This document shows positions 16,283 through 25,354 of a stretch of DNA of 64,000 bases, in pieces. The stretch comes from Acidiluteibacter ferrifornacis (GTDB lineage Bacteria > Bacteroidota > Bacteroidia > Flavobacteriales_E > Vicingaceae), in contig NZ_WWNE01000005.1 in the NCBI RefSeq assembly GCF_009909615.1, forward strand, positions 334-64,333. The letters run 5' to 3'. The notes beneath the pieces are model-generated. The model did not search any database. It saw nothing but the letters and a program-made list of their open reading frames with translations, and was not told where the DNA came from. The position numbers and the translations under genes are program-made. Within the stretch, counting starts at the first letter, position 1. Every line of letters begins with the position of its first letter.

Positions 16283-17329
16283 ATGATCAATCACATCAAT
16301 TCAGAAATAAAAGAGCTTTCTGTACACCAAGTCGGTAATAAAGCCAATGAAGAACCATTAAATTTTTCTTTTGAGTCGATAGACGTAGAAGATGAAACAC
16401 TACAAGGGTTATTGCAACAATATTTCCTAAAGCCTTTTACAACGGAGGAGTTTTACAACTTTACTTTTTCTAATGGAGAGTTTGAATTGAATCCATTATA
16501 CAGTTATGCGACATCTATTTTTGAAGAAGAACGGTCATTTCATGATAACACCAAGAAAATAGCACAGTACTTATACGATGTGTCGAATCATCCGAATATA
16601 AAACCAGGAGATTTGTTTGTTGCCAAATTGGATGGCATTCGTTTAAATGATCAGGAAGTAGATGTAATTGGAATTTTTAAATCGGAGAACAAGCACTCGT
16701 TTATTCAGATTAATGATACTGAAGATAGCTTAACCATCAATTATGAAAGTGGGATAAACATTGATAAACTGGACAAAGGATGTTTGATTTTTAACAGAGA
16801 CAAAGATCAAGGATATCGAGTGTGTATTATCGATAAAGCGAATAGAGGAGAAGAGGCACATTATTGGAAGGATTTGTTTTTAAACATTAAAACCTGCAAC
16901 GATGATTACCACAATACCAAGGAGTTTTTGAACATAGCTAAGAGTTATGTGACCGATAAAATGTCGGATGAATTCGCGGTGGATAAAACTGATCAGATTG
17001 ATATTTTGAATCGTTCTGTAGAGTATTTCAAAACCAAAGAATCCTTCAACAAAGAAGAATTTGAAGAAACCGTTTTTCAAGATGAGAATGTCATCAATTC
17101 ATTCCGATCGTTTGATAATAATTACCGGACGGAGCACGAGATGGAAATTAAAGACGAATTTGACATTTCGGGGCAAGCGGTAAAAAAGCAGCAGCGCCTG
17201 TTTAAAAGTATCTTAAAACTGGATAAAAACTTTCATGTTTACATCCATGGAGATAAAGATTTAATTGAAAAAGGAGTAGAATCCGACGGACGTAAGTTTT
17301 ATAAAATCTATTACGAGAAAGAGGATTAA
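16283..17329 (+). CDS. NdpA/YejK-type nucleoid-associated protein
   Basis: 348 residues, close to the family length (about 335). The N-terminus INSEIKELSVHQVGNKANEE, the GDLFVAKLDGIRLNDQEVDV central block, YWKDLFLNIKTCNDDYHNTK and the C-terminal IHGDKDLIEKG ending match the 37-kDa nucleoid-associated protein family as I know it. Members bind DNA non-specifically; a specific role in Bacteroidota is not established. No neighbours appear to be co-transcribed; the DUF779 gene is convergent. Confidence 0.85.
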   Translation: MINHINSEIKELSVHQVGNKANEEPLNFSFESIDVEDETLQGLLQQYFLKPFTTEEFYNFTFSNGEFELNPLYSYATSIFEEERSFHDNTKKIAQYLYDVSNHPNIKPGDLFVAKLDGIRLNDQEVDVIGIFKSENKHSFIQINDTEDSLTINYESGINIDKLDKGCLIFNRDKDQGYRVCIIDKANRGEEAHYWKDLFLNIKTCNDDYHNTKEFLNIAKSYVTDKMSDEFAVDKTDQIDILNRSVEYFKTKESFNKEEFEETVFQDENVINSFRSFDNNYRTEHEMEIKDEFDISGQAVKKQQRLFKSILKLDKNFHVYIHGDKDLIEKGVESDGRKFYKIYYEKED

Positions 17330-17334
17330 TTCAT

Positions 17335-17691
17335 TCAATAGTTTCCTAAGGCTTTATTTTCTTCATCGGTTAATAAACGAGATTGGATTATAAAGCGCAA
17401 ACCTAGCGGGATTTCTAAAGAAAAACTAGCTCCTCTTCCTGTGGTAACATCTACAGTAAGGTGAGTGTGTTTCCAATATTCAAATTGGTCTTTGTTCATG
17501 TAGAAGTTTACGCCTCCAACTTCTCCCAATAGAATATCGCTTTCATCGAGGTACATGTCCTCTTTTTCAAAAATCATAGGAGCGGATCCATCGCAGCAAC
17601 CGCCACTTTGGTGGAAAATGAGCTCACCGTGTTTTTCTTTCAATTGTTGAACTACTTTAAGAGCTACTTCTGTAATTTCGATTCGTTTCAT
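17335..17691 (-). CDS. DUF779 family protein, aldehyde dehydrogenase partner
   Basis: 118 residues from ATG at 17691 (MKRIEITEVALKVVQQLKEK). Motif HQSGGCCDGSAPMIF near residue 28 with adjacent cysteines, then VDVTTGRGASFSLEIPLGLRF, typical of DUF779. In many bacteria this family sits beside an NAD-dependent acetaldehyde dehydrogenase, and here one lies about 450 bases upstream on the same strand; the role is unproven but probably tied to that enzyme. A longer frame to 17727 runs into a hairpin and is less likely. The Cys-Cys pair may bind a metal. Confidence 0.82.
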   Translation of the reverse strand: MKRIEITEVALKVVQQLKEKHGELIFHQSGGCCDGSAPMIFEKEDMYLDESDILLGEVGGVNFYMNKDQFEYWKHTHLTVDVTTGRGASFSLEIPLGLRFIIQSRLLTDEENKALGNY

Positions 17692-17712
17692 AATGAATAG
17701 CCTTTTAAAATA

Positions 17713-17740
17713 AAGGCTGAATAACAATCTATTCAGCCTT
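17713..17740 (-). terminator. Hairpin with T-rich tail upstream of DUF779 gene
   Basis: An 11-bp perfect stem (17713-17723 with 17730-17740; core AAGGCTGAATA) and a 6-base loop, followed on the minus strand by TTATTTT. It lies between the aldehyde dehydrogenase and DUF779, so it either ends the upstream transcript or attenuates read-through into DUF779. Confidence 0.5.
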
Positions 17741-18142
17741 CATTTATAAATTGGATATTGAATGATTAGTGTCCGATAAAATATAAAAAACAAACTAGAT
17801 ATCAAGATGTATCTTAATCAATACATAAGTCTTTTAAAATTATAATACAATTTAATTGGTGTTAAATAAGACTTACTTTTTTTGATTTAGATTTTTCATT
17901 TTTTTGTCCGCCAAAAAACGAAACAAAAAAAGCTCGACCTTTGAATTTTTATTTCCTCCAAATTTTATAAATCCTAAGTTCAGCCGGGTGATCTCCAATC
18001 ACAGATTGGAGCTTCCCGGTTTCTCTAAGAATTTATTTCATTTTCCAAAAACAAAAATTCAAGGGACAACATTAAAATTAGCATTCGTTTTTTATTCAAA
18101 ATTTTTAATCGGACAACAATGAAATAGGATATTGAATAAAAA
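17741..18142. other. Gene-free stretch with a palindrome
   Basis: About 400 bases between the two genes of the aldehyde locus. A 72-codon frame at 17904-18122 has no recognisable features and is probably spurious. The only structure is the imperfect palindrome at 17984-18019. Confidence 0.5.
17984..18019. repeat. REP-like imperfect palindrome
   Basis: CCGGG-(TGAT)-CTCCAATC, loop ACA, GATTGGAG-(CTT)-CCCGG. Two perfect stems of 5 and 8 bp are separated by a small internal loop. It is unusually GC-rich for this region and has no T tail, so it is not a terminator; it resembles REP-type mobile palindromes. No second copy is seen in the window. Confidence 0.45.
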
Positions 18143-19642
18143 TTAAAAGAACCCTAATTTATTTTTATCGTAAGAGATCAACATGTTCTTGGTCTGACGA
18201 TAGTGATCCATCATCATCAAATGGTTTTCTCTACCGAAACCCGATTTCTTGTATCCACCGAAAGGAGCATGCGCAGGATAAGAATGGTAACAGTTTACCC
18301 AAACTCTACCAGCTTTTATGGCTCTTGGAATTTGATACAATTGATGGGCATCTCTAGTCCAAACGCCAGCTCCTAAACCGTATAACGTATCGTTTGCAAT
18401 TTCTAACGCTTCCGCTTCGTCCTTAAATTTAGTTACACAAGCTACAGGTCCAAAAATCTCTTCTTGAAACACACGCATTTTGTTGTGTCCTTCTAATAAC
18501 GTAGGTTGAATGTAAAAGCCATTGGCTAAATTGCCGCTTAACTTACTCGCAGCACCACCTGCCAATACTTTTGCACCTTCTTCCACTCCGATTTTCAAGT
18601 AAGATTGAATCTTCTCGTATTGGTCGTTTGAAGCCTGAGCACCTACTTGTGTATTTACATCGTAGGGGTTGTCCTGAATAATGGCTTTGGTTCGTGCAAT
18701 TACACGCTCCATAAATTTATCGTAAATGTCTTCCTGAACCAATATACGAGAAGGACACGTGCACACTTCTCCTTGGTTGAATGCGAACAATACCGCTCCT
18801 TCAATGGCTTTGTCTAAGAAGGCATCGTCTTCGTCCATTACTGAGTTAAAGAAAATGTTTGGTGATTTGCCACCTAATTCCATGGTAACTGGATTTAGAT
18901 TTTTAGAGGCATACTGCATAATCAATTGTCCAGTGGTGGTTTCTCCTGTAAATGCTACTTTATCCACTCTTGAACTTGATGCCAATGGTTTTCCTGCCTC
19001 AGGGCCAAAACCGTGAACAATGTTTAATACTCCCGGAGGGAATACTTCTGCAATTTTTTCCATTAATAAAGTCGCTGAAGAAGGAGTTTGCTCTGCTGGT
19101 TTCAAGACCACACAGTTTCCTGTAGCCAATGCTGGAGGAAGTTTCCAAGACAACATTAATAATGGGAAATTCCATGGAATAATTTGACCAATCACACCAA
19201 GTGGTTCTTTAATATTCATTGAAAGGGTATTTGAGTCGAGTTCACTCGCTCCGCCTTCTTCTGCACGAATACACGATGCAAAGTAGCGCCAATGATCAAT
19301 TGAAAGAGGTACATCCGCATTCAATGTTTCACGAATGGGTTTTCCATTGTCGCAAGTTTCTACTAATGCAAACTCTTCTAGATTCGCCTCTATAATATCG
19401 GCCACTTTATTTAACAAAGCGGAACGCTCAGTTACGGATGTATTTCCCCACGCTTCTTTGGCTGCATTGGCTGCATCTAACGCCAATTCTACATCTTCTT
19501 TCTGTGAACGAGGATACTTTGCAATGAATGAATTGTCAATTGGCGATGTATTCTCAAAATATTGACCACCGATTGGAGCAACGAACTTTCCGTTGATGAA
19601 GTTGTGGTAGGTGTCTTTAAATTGGGGTTTTGAATAACTCAT
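18143..19642 (-). CDS. NAD(P)-dependent aldehyde dehydrogenase (acetaldehyde type)
   Basis: 499 residues, the usual ALDH length. Cofactor-binding and catalytic parts are all visible: [19 protein letters not shown] with the catalytic Asn, [25 protein letters not shown] with the general-base Glu, [12 protein letters not shown] with the nucleophile Cys, and EEIFGPV. The closest named types by pattern are ExaC/AldB-like acetaldehyde dehydrogenases. It oxidises an aldehyde to the acid in the cytoplasm. The divergent AraC regulator at 19806 and downstream DUF779 gene form a recurrent locus and point to aldehyde-induced control. Confidence 0.93.
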   Translation of the reverse strand: MSYSKPQFKDTYHNFINGKFVAPIGGQYFENTSPIDNSFIAKYPRSQKEDVELALDAANAAKEAWGNTSVTERSALLNKVADIIEANLEEFALVETCDNGKPIRETLNADVPLSIDHWRYFASCIRAEEGGASELDSNTLSMNIKEPLGVIGQIIPWNFPLLMLSWKLPPALATGNCVVLKPAEQTPSSATLLMEKIAEVFPPGVLNIVHGFGPEAGKPLASSSRVDKVAFTGETTTGQLIMQYASKNLNPVTMELGGKSPNIFFNSVMDEDDAFLDKAIEGAVLFAFNQGEVCTCPSRILVQEDIYDKFMERVIARTKAIIQDNPYDVNTQVGAQASNDQYEKIQSYLKIGVEEGAKVLAGGAASKLSGNLANGFYIQPTLLEGHNKMRVFQEEIFGPVACVTKFKDEAEALEIANDTLYGLGAGVWTRDAHQLYQIPRAIKAGRVWVNCYHSYPAHAPFGGYKKSGFGRENHLMMMDHYRQTKNMLISYDKNKLGFF

Positions 19643-19738
19643 AATATGGTATTTTTAATAGTTAGTATTGTTGCTTTATTCTCTTCAATGATTCAAGAAA
19701 TAAGCTGCCAATAAAAATAGTCCAACCATTTTTTGATT

Positions 19739-19767
19739 AATTGAACGTATTTATTATTAAATTGAAC
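19739..19767. promoter_or_regulatory. Candidate AraC-family operator: two direct half-sites 21 bp apart
   Basis: AATTGAAC occurs at 19739-19746 and again at 19760-19767, in the same orientation, exactly two helical turns apart. It lies in the intergenic region between the aldehyde dehydrogenase and its divergent AraC-type regulator, where such tandem sites are expected. Assignment to this regulator is inference. Confidence 0.45.
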
Positions 19768-19805
19768 AGTTCTATCATATTTCGATCAAAATTATTTAAA
19801 CACTT

Positions 19806-20726
19806 ATGAGTCAGTTGTTAAGTTTGCATCATCACCAAAGGAAGTTGAATCAGTTGGTAGAGAACAGAACAGTTTATAGTGCTGAATTTGCAGAACTGAA
19901 CATCTTTGAGACTTATGAAGTAGCCGATAAAGTGGCTCTGACATTCGATTTTCCGGTGATAGCAAGTATGCTAACTGGCAAAAAAATAATGCACATTGAT
20001 GGATTGGAAAGCTTTGATTTTTATCCGGGTCAATCGGTAGTGATGCCTACCCGAAAAGAAATGGTAATCGATTTTCCTATTGCCACTAAATCTGATCCAA
20101 CACAGTGCTTGGCCTTAGGGATTGATACTAGTAAAATCAATGACATTGTACTCCATTTTAATCAACATACAGCGATAGAAGAAGAAAATGGAAATTGGCA
20201 GTTGGATAATTTTGCTTCTCACTTAACCAATAACACTGCAGTAAACCATTTGGTAGAACGATTGGTGTATACATTTACCAACAATAATAAGTCAAAAGAT
20301 GTATTGTTGGATTTGATGATTCAAGAGTTGGTGGTGCGATTACTACAAACAAAAGCGAAATCCATTATTTTGAATGATCGGGAGAATATGTTGACCGACA
20401 CTAGAATGGGGATGGTGATTAAATACATACGTGAAAATTTAACCAAGAAGGACCTATCAGTGGAGCAATTGGCTGAAAAGGCATGCATGAGTGCTTCCCA
20501 TTTTCATAAGAAGTTCAAGAACACTTTAGGTTTCTCTCCAATCGATTACATCAACTCAGAGAAGATCAAGTTTGCAAAAAGCATGATCAAACGAAACAAG
20601 AAACTGCAAATAGCTGAGGTGGCTTTTAAATCAGGATTTAATAATGTAAGCTACTTTAACCGACAGTTCAAAAAGATGGAGTTGATGACGCCACAGCAGT
20701 TTAAGAAGTCGGTGATGGCTGATTAA
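19806..20726 (+). CDS. AraC-family transcription regulator of the aldehyde locus
   Basis: 306 residues. Residues 1-195 form an AraC_N-type sensing domain (FDFPVIASMLTGKKIMHIDG, PGQSVVMPTRKEM), and 205-306 the double helix-turn-helix: DLSVEQLAEKACMSASHFHK and IAEVAFKSGFNNVSYFNRQF. Divergent placement 163 bases from the aldehyde dehydrogenase start argues that it controls that gene, probably as an activator responding to an aldehyde or alcohol. The effector is not predictable from sequence. Confidence 0.88.
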   Translation: MSQLLSLHHHQRKLNQLVENRTVYSAEFAELNIFETYEVADKVALTFDFPVIASMLTGKKIMHIDGLESFDFYPGQSVVMPTRKEMVIDFPIATKSDPTQCLALGIDTSKINDIVLHFNQHTAIEEENGNWQLDNFASHLTNNTAVNHLVERLVYTFTNNNKSKDVLLDLMIQELVVRLLQTKAKSIILNDRENMLTDTRMGMVIKYIRENLTKKDLSVEQLAEKACMSASHFHKKFKNTLGFSPIDYINSEKIKFAKSMIKRNKKLQIAEVAFKSGFNNVSYFNRQFKKMELMTPQQFKKSVMAD

Positions 20727-20925
20727 GGGTTAATTCTTTCTAAAAGGCATTCCATTTCACCGAATATCTCCAAAAAGCGCTATTTTCTGACGAAAATGGA
20801 CATTTTTTGTTTTCAGAATTTCAATTTATTCTAATTTCTTCGAAACATCCTTTCAATAAAACTGGAGGTTGTAGAGTGGAAAGTAAACAATAATTATACT
20901 TCTTATTATTAATTAGTTACTTCTT

Positions 20926-20933
20926 TATTTTTG
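20926..20933 (+). promoter_or_regulatory. Candidate -7 element for the 67-residue protein gene
   Basis: TATTTTTG fits TAnnTTTG, 27 bases before the ATG at 20960. No clear -33 TTG. Confidence 0.4.
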
Positions 20934-20959
20934 TATTCAAAATTTATTAAATTAATATT

Positions 20960-21163
20960 ATGAAACTAATTAAAGTAATGCTCCACTTTGAGCCACAAGA
21001 AAATTATTCTAGCAACCACGAATTTTTTTTGAATCCAAATCAAATTAAATTTATAGATCCTGAAGACGGAAATATCTTTTTAGTCGATAATGAAATCCAG
21101 GGAAGAACTATTATCCAATGCAATGTTGTTGAATATTCTGATTATTTATCATTAACTGAATAG
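20960..21163 (+). CDS. Small cytoplasmic hypothetical protein
   Basis: 67 residues, acidic, no signal peptide or membrane segment. MKLIKVMLHFEPQENYSSNH, then FFLNPNQIKFIDPEDGNIFL and IIQCNVVEYSDYLSLTE suggest an all-beta fold with a strand-turn-strand over residues 25-50. It has its own -7 element and a terminator-like hairpin just downstream, which supports a real, separately transcribed gene. I do not recognise the family. Confidence 0.6.
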   Translation: MKLIKVMLHFEPQENYSSNHEFFLNPNQIKFIDPEDGNIFLVDNEIQGRTIIQCNVVEYSDYLSLTE

Positions 21164-21208
21164 ACTCAAAATAATTATTTTCTGATTTGTGTCAACTTTT
21201 AATGGAAA

Positions 21209-21253
21209 GAGCACATAATTCTAAACTAAAAAATAAATTAGAATTATGTGTTC
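21209..21253. terminator. Inverted repeat between convergent genes
   Basis: Arms 21209-21223 (GAGCACATAATTCTA) and 21239-21253 pair with one mismatch around a 15-base A-rich loop. The right arm reaches the stop codon of the ChaN-like gene. No strong T run follows, so efficiency is uncertain. Confidence 0.5.
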
Positions 21254-22107
21254 TAATACGTCTCCGTCACATCCTCATCGACCACAATAATAAAGTCGGC
21301 TTTTTGTTTGGCTTTGGCTGATAACTCGTAAACATTAGCTTGTGTTACAGTAGTTATCGTCAAGTAGTTTAATTCCGGTTTTTGCAATTTCAAATACCAC
21401 AAAATACCTTGGTAATCATCAGAATGATAAGCGCCGTTGTAATGAATGAACGTGCTGTTTGAGTTATAGTTGGCTAAGATAAAATGGGCCATGGTGGCAT
21501 CTTTTAGCGCCTGTGCTCTAGGAAGATTATCTCCGCCGTGTCCGCCCATCATTTTTAACATTTCTACGTATCCACTCAACGAAGAATCATAAGCAATTGG
21601 CAAAGGAGCAATCCATGTTTTTTCTAAATCAGAAATAGAATCCAAACTGCCAAAACCACCTTTGTACACTTTAGAAGCATAACGGCGGGGCACATTTGTC
21701 GCTATAAATGGAAACTGCTTGCTTTTGGCAAAGTCCACTAACGGTTGGTAATCTGTTCTGAAATTGTTCCACAAACGTGCAGTAGTATCTAATCCTTTGG
21801 CATCAATAGAATCGGAGAGGTAAAGATTCAGTGGTTCTTGATTGTCGGCTTCAAACATTTCTGCTCCTACAGTTACTGCTTTTGTTTCAGCAATACTTTT
21901 CAATACTTCCAACTCTAACCAATGCGAAATGGCATTATTGTGCAATTCTCCAAATAAGATGATGTCGCTTTTATCGGCTGCTTTTACCAACTTTTTATAA
22001 GTGGTCTTTTTCCCTTTGGCGGTATAAATTTGATAAGCATCCATTTTCTGTGCAACAGATGCATGAACAAGAAGGATCGTGAAAATACTGGTAAGAATCG
22101 CTTTCAT
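21253..22107 (-). CDS. ChaN-like heme-uptake (Tiki superfamily) protein
   Basis: 284 residues from ATG at 22107, with a signal peptide (MKAILTSIFTILLVHASVAQ). ILFGELHNNAISH near residue 55 carries the conserved E-x-H-x3-H of the ChaN/Tiki fold, followed by GAEMFEADNQ and, later, MMGGHGG and FIHYNGAYHSDDYQGILWYL. ChaN proteins bind heme or iron in pairs and are linked to heme uptake in Campylobacter and Pseudomonas. It is the last gene of the heme operon, seven bases after the HmuY lipoprotein gene. A longer frame to 22134 would overlap that gene and lacks a good signal peptide. Confidence 0.85.
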   Translation of the reverse strand: MKAILTSIFTILLVHASVAQKMDAYQIYTAKGKKTTYKKLVKAADKSDIILFGELHNNAISHWLELEVLKSIAETKAVTVGAEMFEADNQEPLNLYLSDSIDAKGLDTTARLWNNFRTDYQPLVDFAKSKQFPFIATNVPRRYASKVYKGGFGSLDSISDLEKTWIAPLPIAYDSSLSGYVEMLKMMGGHGGDNLPRAQALKDATMAHFILANYNSNSTFIHYNGAYHSDDYQGILWYLKLQKPELNYLTITTVTQANVYELSAKAKQKADFIIVVDEDVTETY

Positions 22108-22114
22108 ATTTTTC

Positions 22115-23077
22115 TTAAAGTCGTTTGAATTCAAAGGTAGGAGTTCCTTTTATTCCATTGTCGTCATAAAAGTCTAAAAAGTGCAATTTGTAGGTATATC
22201 CTTCATTGTCATTCAAAATAAAAACATGTTCTGGATAAATGGTAAAGGTATTGTCATTCAAATCAAAGTATTTCCATTCGTAGCCAATGGCATCTTGATC
22301 GGTAGAAAAGGTATACGCTGAGGTTGATGCTAAATCAATTGTTTTAAAGGCAGTAGTTCTGTCTTCGGCTACTTTGGTTCGGTAAGGATTCAACAATACT
22401 CCAGTTACTAAATAGGGATTGATTGGATCGTAAAAAATGTGGGTGTATTGTGTGAAACAGATGTCGTATGCTGTTTTTAAGGGTTCAATTTGAATTGGTG
22501 TGTGATTGGTAAACGAATAAGCGATTCGGTTATAGAGGTCATTCTTTGCAACAGTTGCTTCATGAAAATCCGAACCATCGAGTTTCGCATATTTAAACGA
22601 ATAGATTCCATCTTTGATGGTGAGGAATTGGATTTTAATCAATCCCATAGATTTGCCTTTTGGCGTATATCCTCTATCAATCACAATTACTTTATTGTGG
22701 TTTTCCCAATTGCCAATCGCCAAGCTATCTTTTATTCCAGTTTGATGATCACTTTTAAAGGTAAGTCCCGAGGTAGAGGTGAGGCTATTGAAATCAGAAG
22801 TAGGACTAATGGCAGCTTTTGCAGCCAATCCACTGTTTAAATAAATGAAATTACTGCTATCGCTCGCATCAAAAGATATGTCCCAATCGGTCTTCAAGTT
22901 TCGACTAACTTCTGTGTTTGTGCCCAAGTCAAACCATACTTGGTCTGCATAGGTTTCCGTCATATTCACTGAATTTATGATGACTTCACCTTCAGTAACT
23001 GGCGCAGCCAAAGGCAATTCTTCTTGCTCGCAGGCAATCAATACGAGCGCAATTATCGGGAATATGATTCGTCTCAA
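22115..23077 (-). CDS. hmuY: HmuY-like heme-binding lipoprotein
   Basis: 320 residues with a lipoprotein signal (MRRIIFPIIALVLIAC, lipobox Cys16). HmuY pattern: VWFDLGTNTEV, KTDWDISFDAS, the central GYEWKYFDL and YPEHVFILNDNEGYTYKLHF near the C-terminus. HmuY proteins are cell-surface hemophores passing heme to the HmuR receptor, whose gene directly precedes this one with a four-base overlap (ATGA). It shares WD.xF, a C/VFTxY.T and GY(E/D)WKxFD blocks with the T9SS-exported protein at 29284, so the operon holds two diverged HmuY paralogues. Confidence 0.85.
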   Translation of the reverse strand: MRRIIFPIIALVLIACEQEELPLAAPVTEGEVIINSVNMTETYADQVWFDLGTNTEVSRNLKTDWDISFDASDSSNFIYLNSGLAAKAAISPTSDFNSLTSTSGLTFKSDHQTGIKDSLAIGNWENHNKVIVIDRGYTPKGKSMGLIKIQFLTIKDGIYSFKYAKLDGSDFHEATVAKNDLYNRIAYSFTNHTPIQIEPLKTAYDICFTQYTHIFYDPINPYLVTGVLLNPYRTKVAEDRTTAFKTIDLASTSAYTFSTDQDAIGYEWKYFDLNDNTFTIYPEHVFILNDNEGYTYKLHFLDFYDDNGIKGTPTFEFKRL

Positions 23078-25353
23078 TTTTTAGAAATTTGAAGGTTTAA
23101 CTTAAGAAATAGCGTTCTTCCTGTTCCCACAGAAATGGATGATCCTGAACCGCCGTGTGCATTGTTGCTCGATAAGGTGGAGTTCACTTGCTGCACATCA
23201 AATATATTTTTTACGCCTAGGCCCACTTGAAAACGTTTCTTGAAAAATTGTTTAGAAACAGTGGCATCAAGCAATTGGTAGCTTTCAATGGTTTGTTTTA
23301 CAATTGCTCCATCGGTGTTGTATCCAAAGCTTGGCAACTCTCCTTGGTGCTTGAAGTAGGCAGAAAGGGTGAGTTGAGGTTTTTTAAAGACGTAAGAGGC
23401 ATTGGCCATAAATTCTGCAGAATAGCTGAATTCATCCACTGAAATGTCGTCTGAAAGGTCATTGTATCGACCAATGTAAGAAGCGCCTAGGTTGACTTTT
23501 AGCGCATTTCTGATGAAAGAAACATTTGCAGTTGCTCCTTGCGTTTTGTTTTTACCAATGTTCACATAAATGGCGGTGTCGCCACTGGTAGAAACTTGAG
23601 CGAAGTCGATTAAGTTGGTGATGTCGTTGTAAAACAAATTGATCGAGCTTTTTATCAATACTTTTTGAACTAACTTTTTATGAGAAATACTCAAGGAATA
23701 GTTATCTGACTGTTCTGCTTTTAAATCTGAATTCCCAAATAAACTGTGATTCACATCGTCAAAGTTGAAATACAATTCTTTCAACGTTGGAGCTCTGAAA
23801 CCTTGAGCGTAGGAACCTCGGAAGGTAAAAGGTCCTTTTACATATTTCAGATTTAAGGAAGGGGTCACTGGCATATCGTATTTGGTATTGTATCCGTATC
23901 GAACGCCCGGTTTTATCACAAAATCTTTAAATGGGGAAAGTTCTGCTGTTGCAAAAAATGCATAATCGCCTAATTGCTGTTCATTGTCTTCGATTCGTTT
24001 ACCGGTGGCCAATTCAAAGTTGAGGTCGTAGCCCAATTCATAATTGATCCATTTATCGGCATGAGTGGTGGTAATGCTACCTCTCGACATCAACAACTGA
24101 TAATCGGTGGTGTCTTGTAAATCATTGGTAGCGGTTTCTTCAATCAATTGTTGTTCGAGCGTAGTTAAATCCTTCAAGTAGGCTTCTTTTACTCGGCGAT
24201 AATCGTTGAACGCAGCGATTACATTTATCCGTCTATTTTGACCCACTTTCCCATTCAACGACAAGGAATTGTCCCAACGTTTAGTGTGGTAATAATCGTC
24301 AAAAGCAACGATGGTTGTGGCTTTTGTTCTTGGTATTCCAAGATTGGTGATTTCTTCATTAAAGTATTCGGATTTGAATCCGAGTTGCATTTTTTTGAAT
24401 TGATAGAGGTATTGGATTCGACCAAAGTACTGCTCTTTGGCATTCCATTGATCCACTCGATTGCTATCCGCTAACTCTTGATCAAACGAAGGGAAAAATT
24501 CATCGGATGGCTTCCATCCGTCAAAGTAATTTCTTCCACCAGAGATGCGCAGGTGTTGGTTGGGTTTAATTTTAAAGGCAGTATTTACATTGAAGTTGTA
24601 GGTTCCTATATTTTCGGTGTAGGTAGTAATTCCTACTGTCATTTTTTGAGCTGATTCTTTTTTGGTGATGATATTGATTGTTCCGGCAAGGGCATTACTT
24701 CCGTAGTTTACACTCAAAGGCCCTTCCACAATCTCGATGCGTTCCACATCATTTAAATTGATCTGACTTAAGTCGATTTCTCCATCCAAGCGACCAATCA
24801 CAGGTACGCCATCGATTAATATTTTTACATTTTGTCCGCTCAAGCCCTGAAGACTCATGCCTGAACCTAAAATGTTGTCATTAGATATTCTGATGTTTAA
24901 TTCATTGGTCAGCACATCTTTCAAGGTAACGGCCGCCATGCCTTCTATTTTTTCTCTACCAATAACATGTACTTTGTGTACCGAATGGTCTTGGCTTCCA
25001 GGAGCATATTGGGCCGTGACAATCACTTCATTAATGGAGTAGTTGGCTGGTTGTAATTGATAGGTATAGTCTTTTCCTGATTCGATGGTATCGGATACTG
25101 TTTGATAGCCAATAAAAGAGACATGAATCATCAAATTCGAATTTCCATTGAGCACGGAATTGGGGATGGTGAAAAGTCCGTTATTATCGGTAGAAAAGGC
25201 AAGAGGAGTCGCCTCCTCTTGCTCAATTTGAATGGTGGCTCCAACCAATGGCGACTTATTCTCGGAATCTATAATGGAAATGTTTTGCGCATTAACGAAT
25301 TGCAAGTTGATCAATATAGCCAACGAAAAGACGATCCATTGAAATCCATTCAT
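23074..25353 (-). CDS. hmuR: HmuR-type TonB-dependent heme receptor
   Basis: 759 residues. Signal peptide (1-22), a carboxypeptidase-like beta-sandwich at about 23-110 (PLVGATIQIE, LSFIGYQTVSDTI-like strand), a plug with LSGQNVKILIDGVPVIGRLD and NDVERIEIVEGPLSVNYGSN, and a 22-strand barrel ending in aromatic-rich strands. Near residue 535 lies GFRAPTLKELYFNF followed by GNSDLKAE, the FRAP and NPNL-type blocks characteristic of heme receptors. It moves heme across the outer membrane, energised by TonB-ExbBD encoded elsewhere. It overlaps the lipoprotein gene by four bases and follows hemS by one base. Confidence 0.92.
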   Translation of the reverse strand: MNGFQWIVFSLAILINLQFVNAQNISIIDSENKSPLVGATIQIEQEEATPLAFSTDNNGLFTIPNSVLNGNSNLMIHVSFIGYQTVSDTIESGKDYTYQLQPANYSINEVIVTAQYAPGSQDHSVHKVHVIGREKIEGMAAVTLKDVLTNELNIRISNDNILGSGMSLQGLSGQNVKILIDGVPVIGRLDGEIDLSQINLNDVERIEIVEGPLSVNYGSNALAGTINIITKKESAQKMTVGITTYTENIGTYNFNVNTAFKIKPNQHLRISGGRNYFDGWKPSDEFFPSFDQELADSNRVDQWNAKEQYFGRIQYLYQFKKMQLGFKSEYFNEEITNLGIPRTKATTIVAFDDYYHTKRWDNSLSLNGKVGQNRRINVIAAFNDYRRVKEAYLKDLTTLEQQLIEETATNDLQDTTDYQLLMSRGSITTTHADKWINYELGYDLNFELATGKRIEDNEQQLGDYAFFATAELSPFKDFVIKPGVRYGYNTKYDMPVTPSLNLKYVKGPFTFRGSYAQGFRAPTLKELYFNFDDVNHSLFGNSDLKAEQSDNYSLSISHKKLVQKVLIKSSINLFYNDITNLIDFAQVSTSGDTAIYVNIGKNKTQGATANVSFIRNALKVNLGASYIGRYNDLSDDISVDEFSYSAEFMANASYVFKKPQLTLSAYFKHQGELPSFGYNTDGAIVKQTIESYQLLDATVSKQFFKKRFQVGLGVKNIFDVQQVNSTLSSNNAHGGSGSSISVGTGRTLFLKLNLQISKN

Positions 25354-25354
25354 A

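Noticed and set aside
17904-18122. A 72-codon frame starting MSAKKRNKKSSTFEFLFPPN
   Set aside because: It crosses the REP-like palindrome, has no domain or signal, and there is no promoter nearby.
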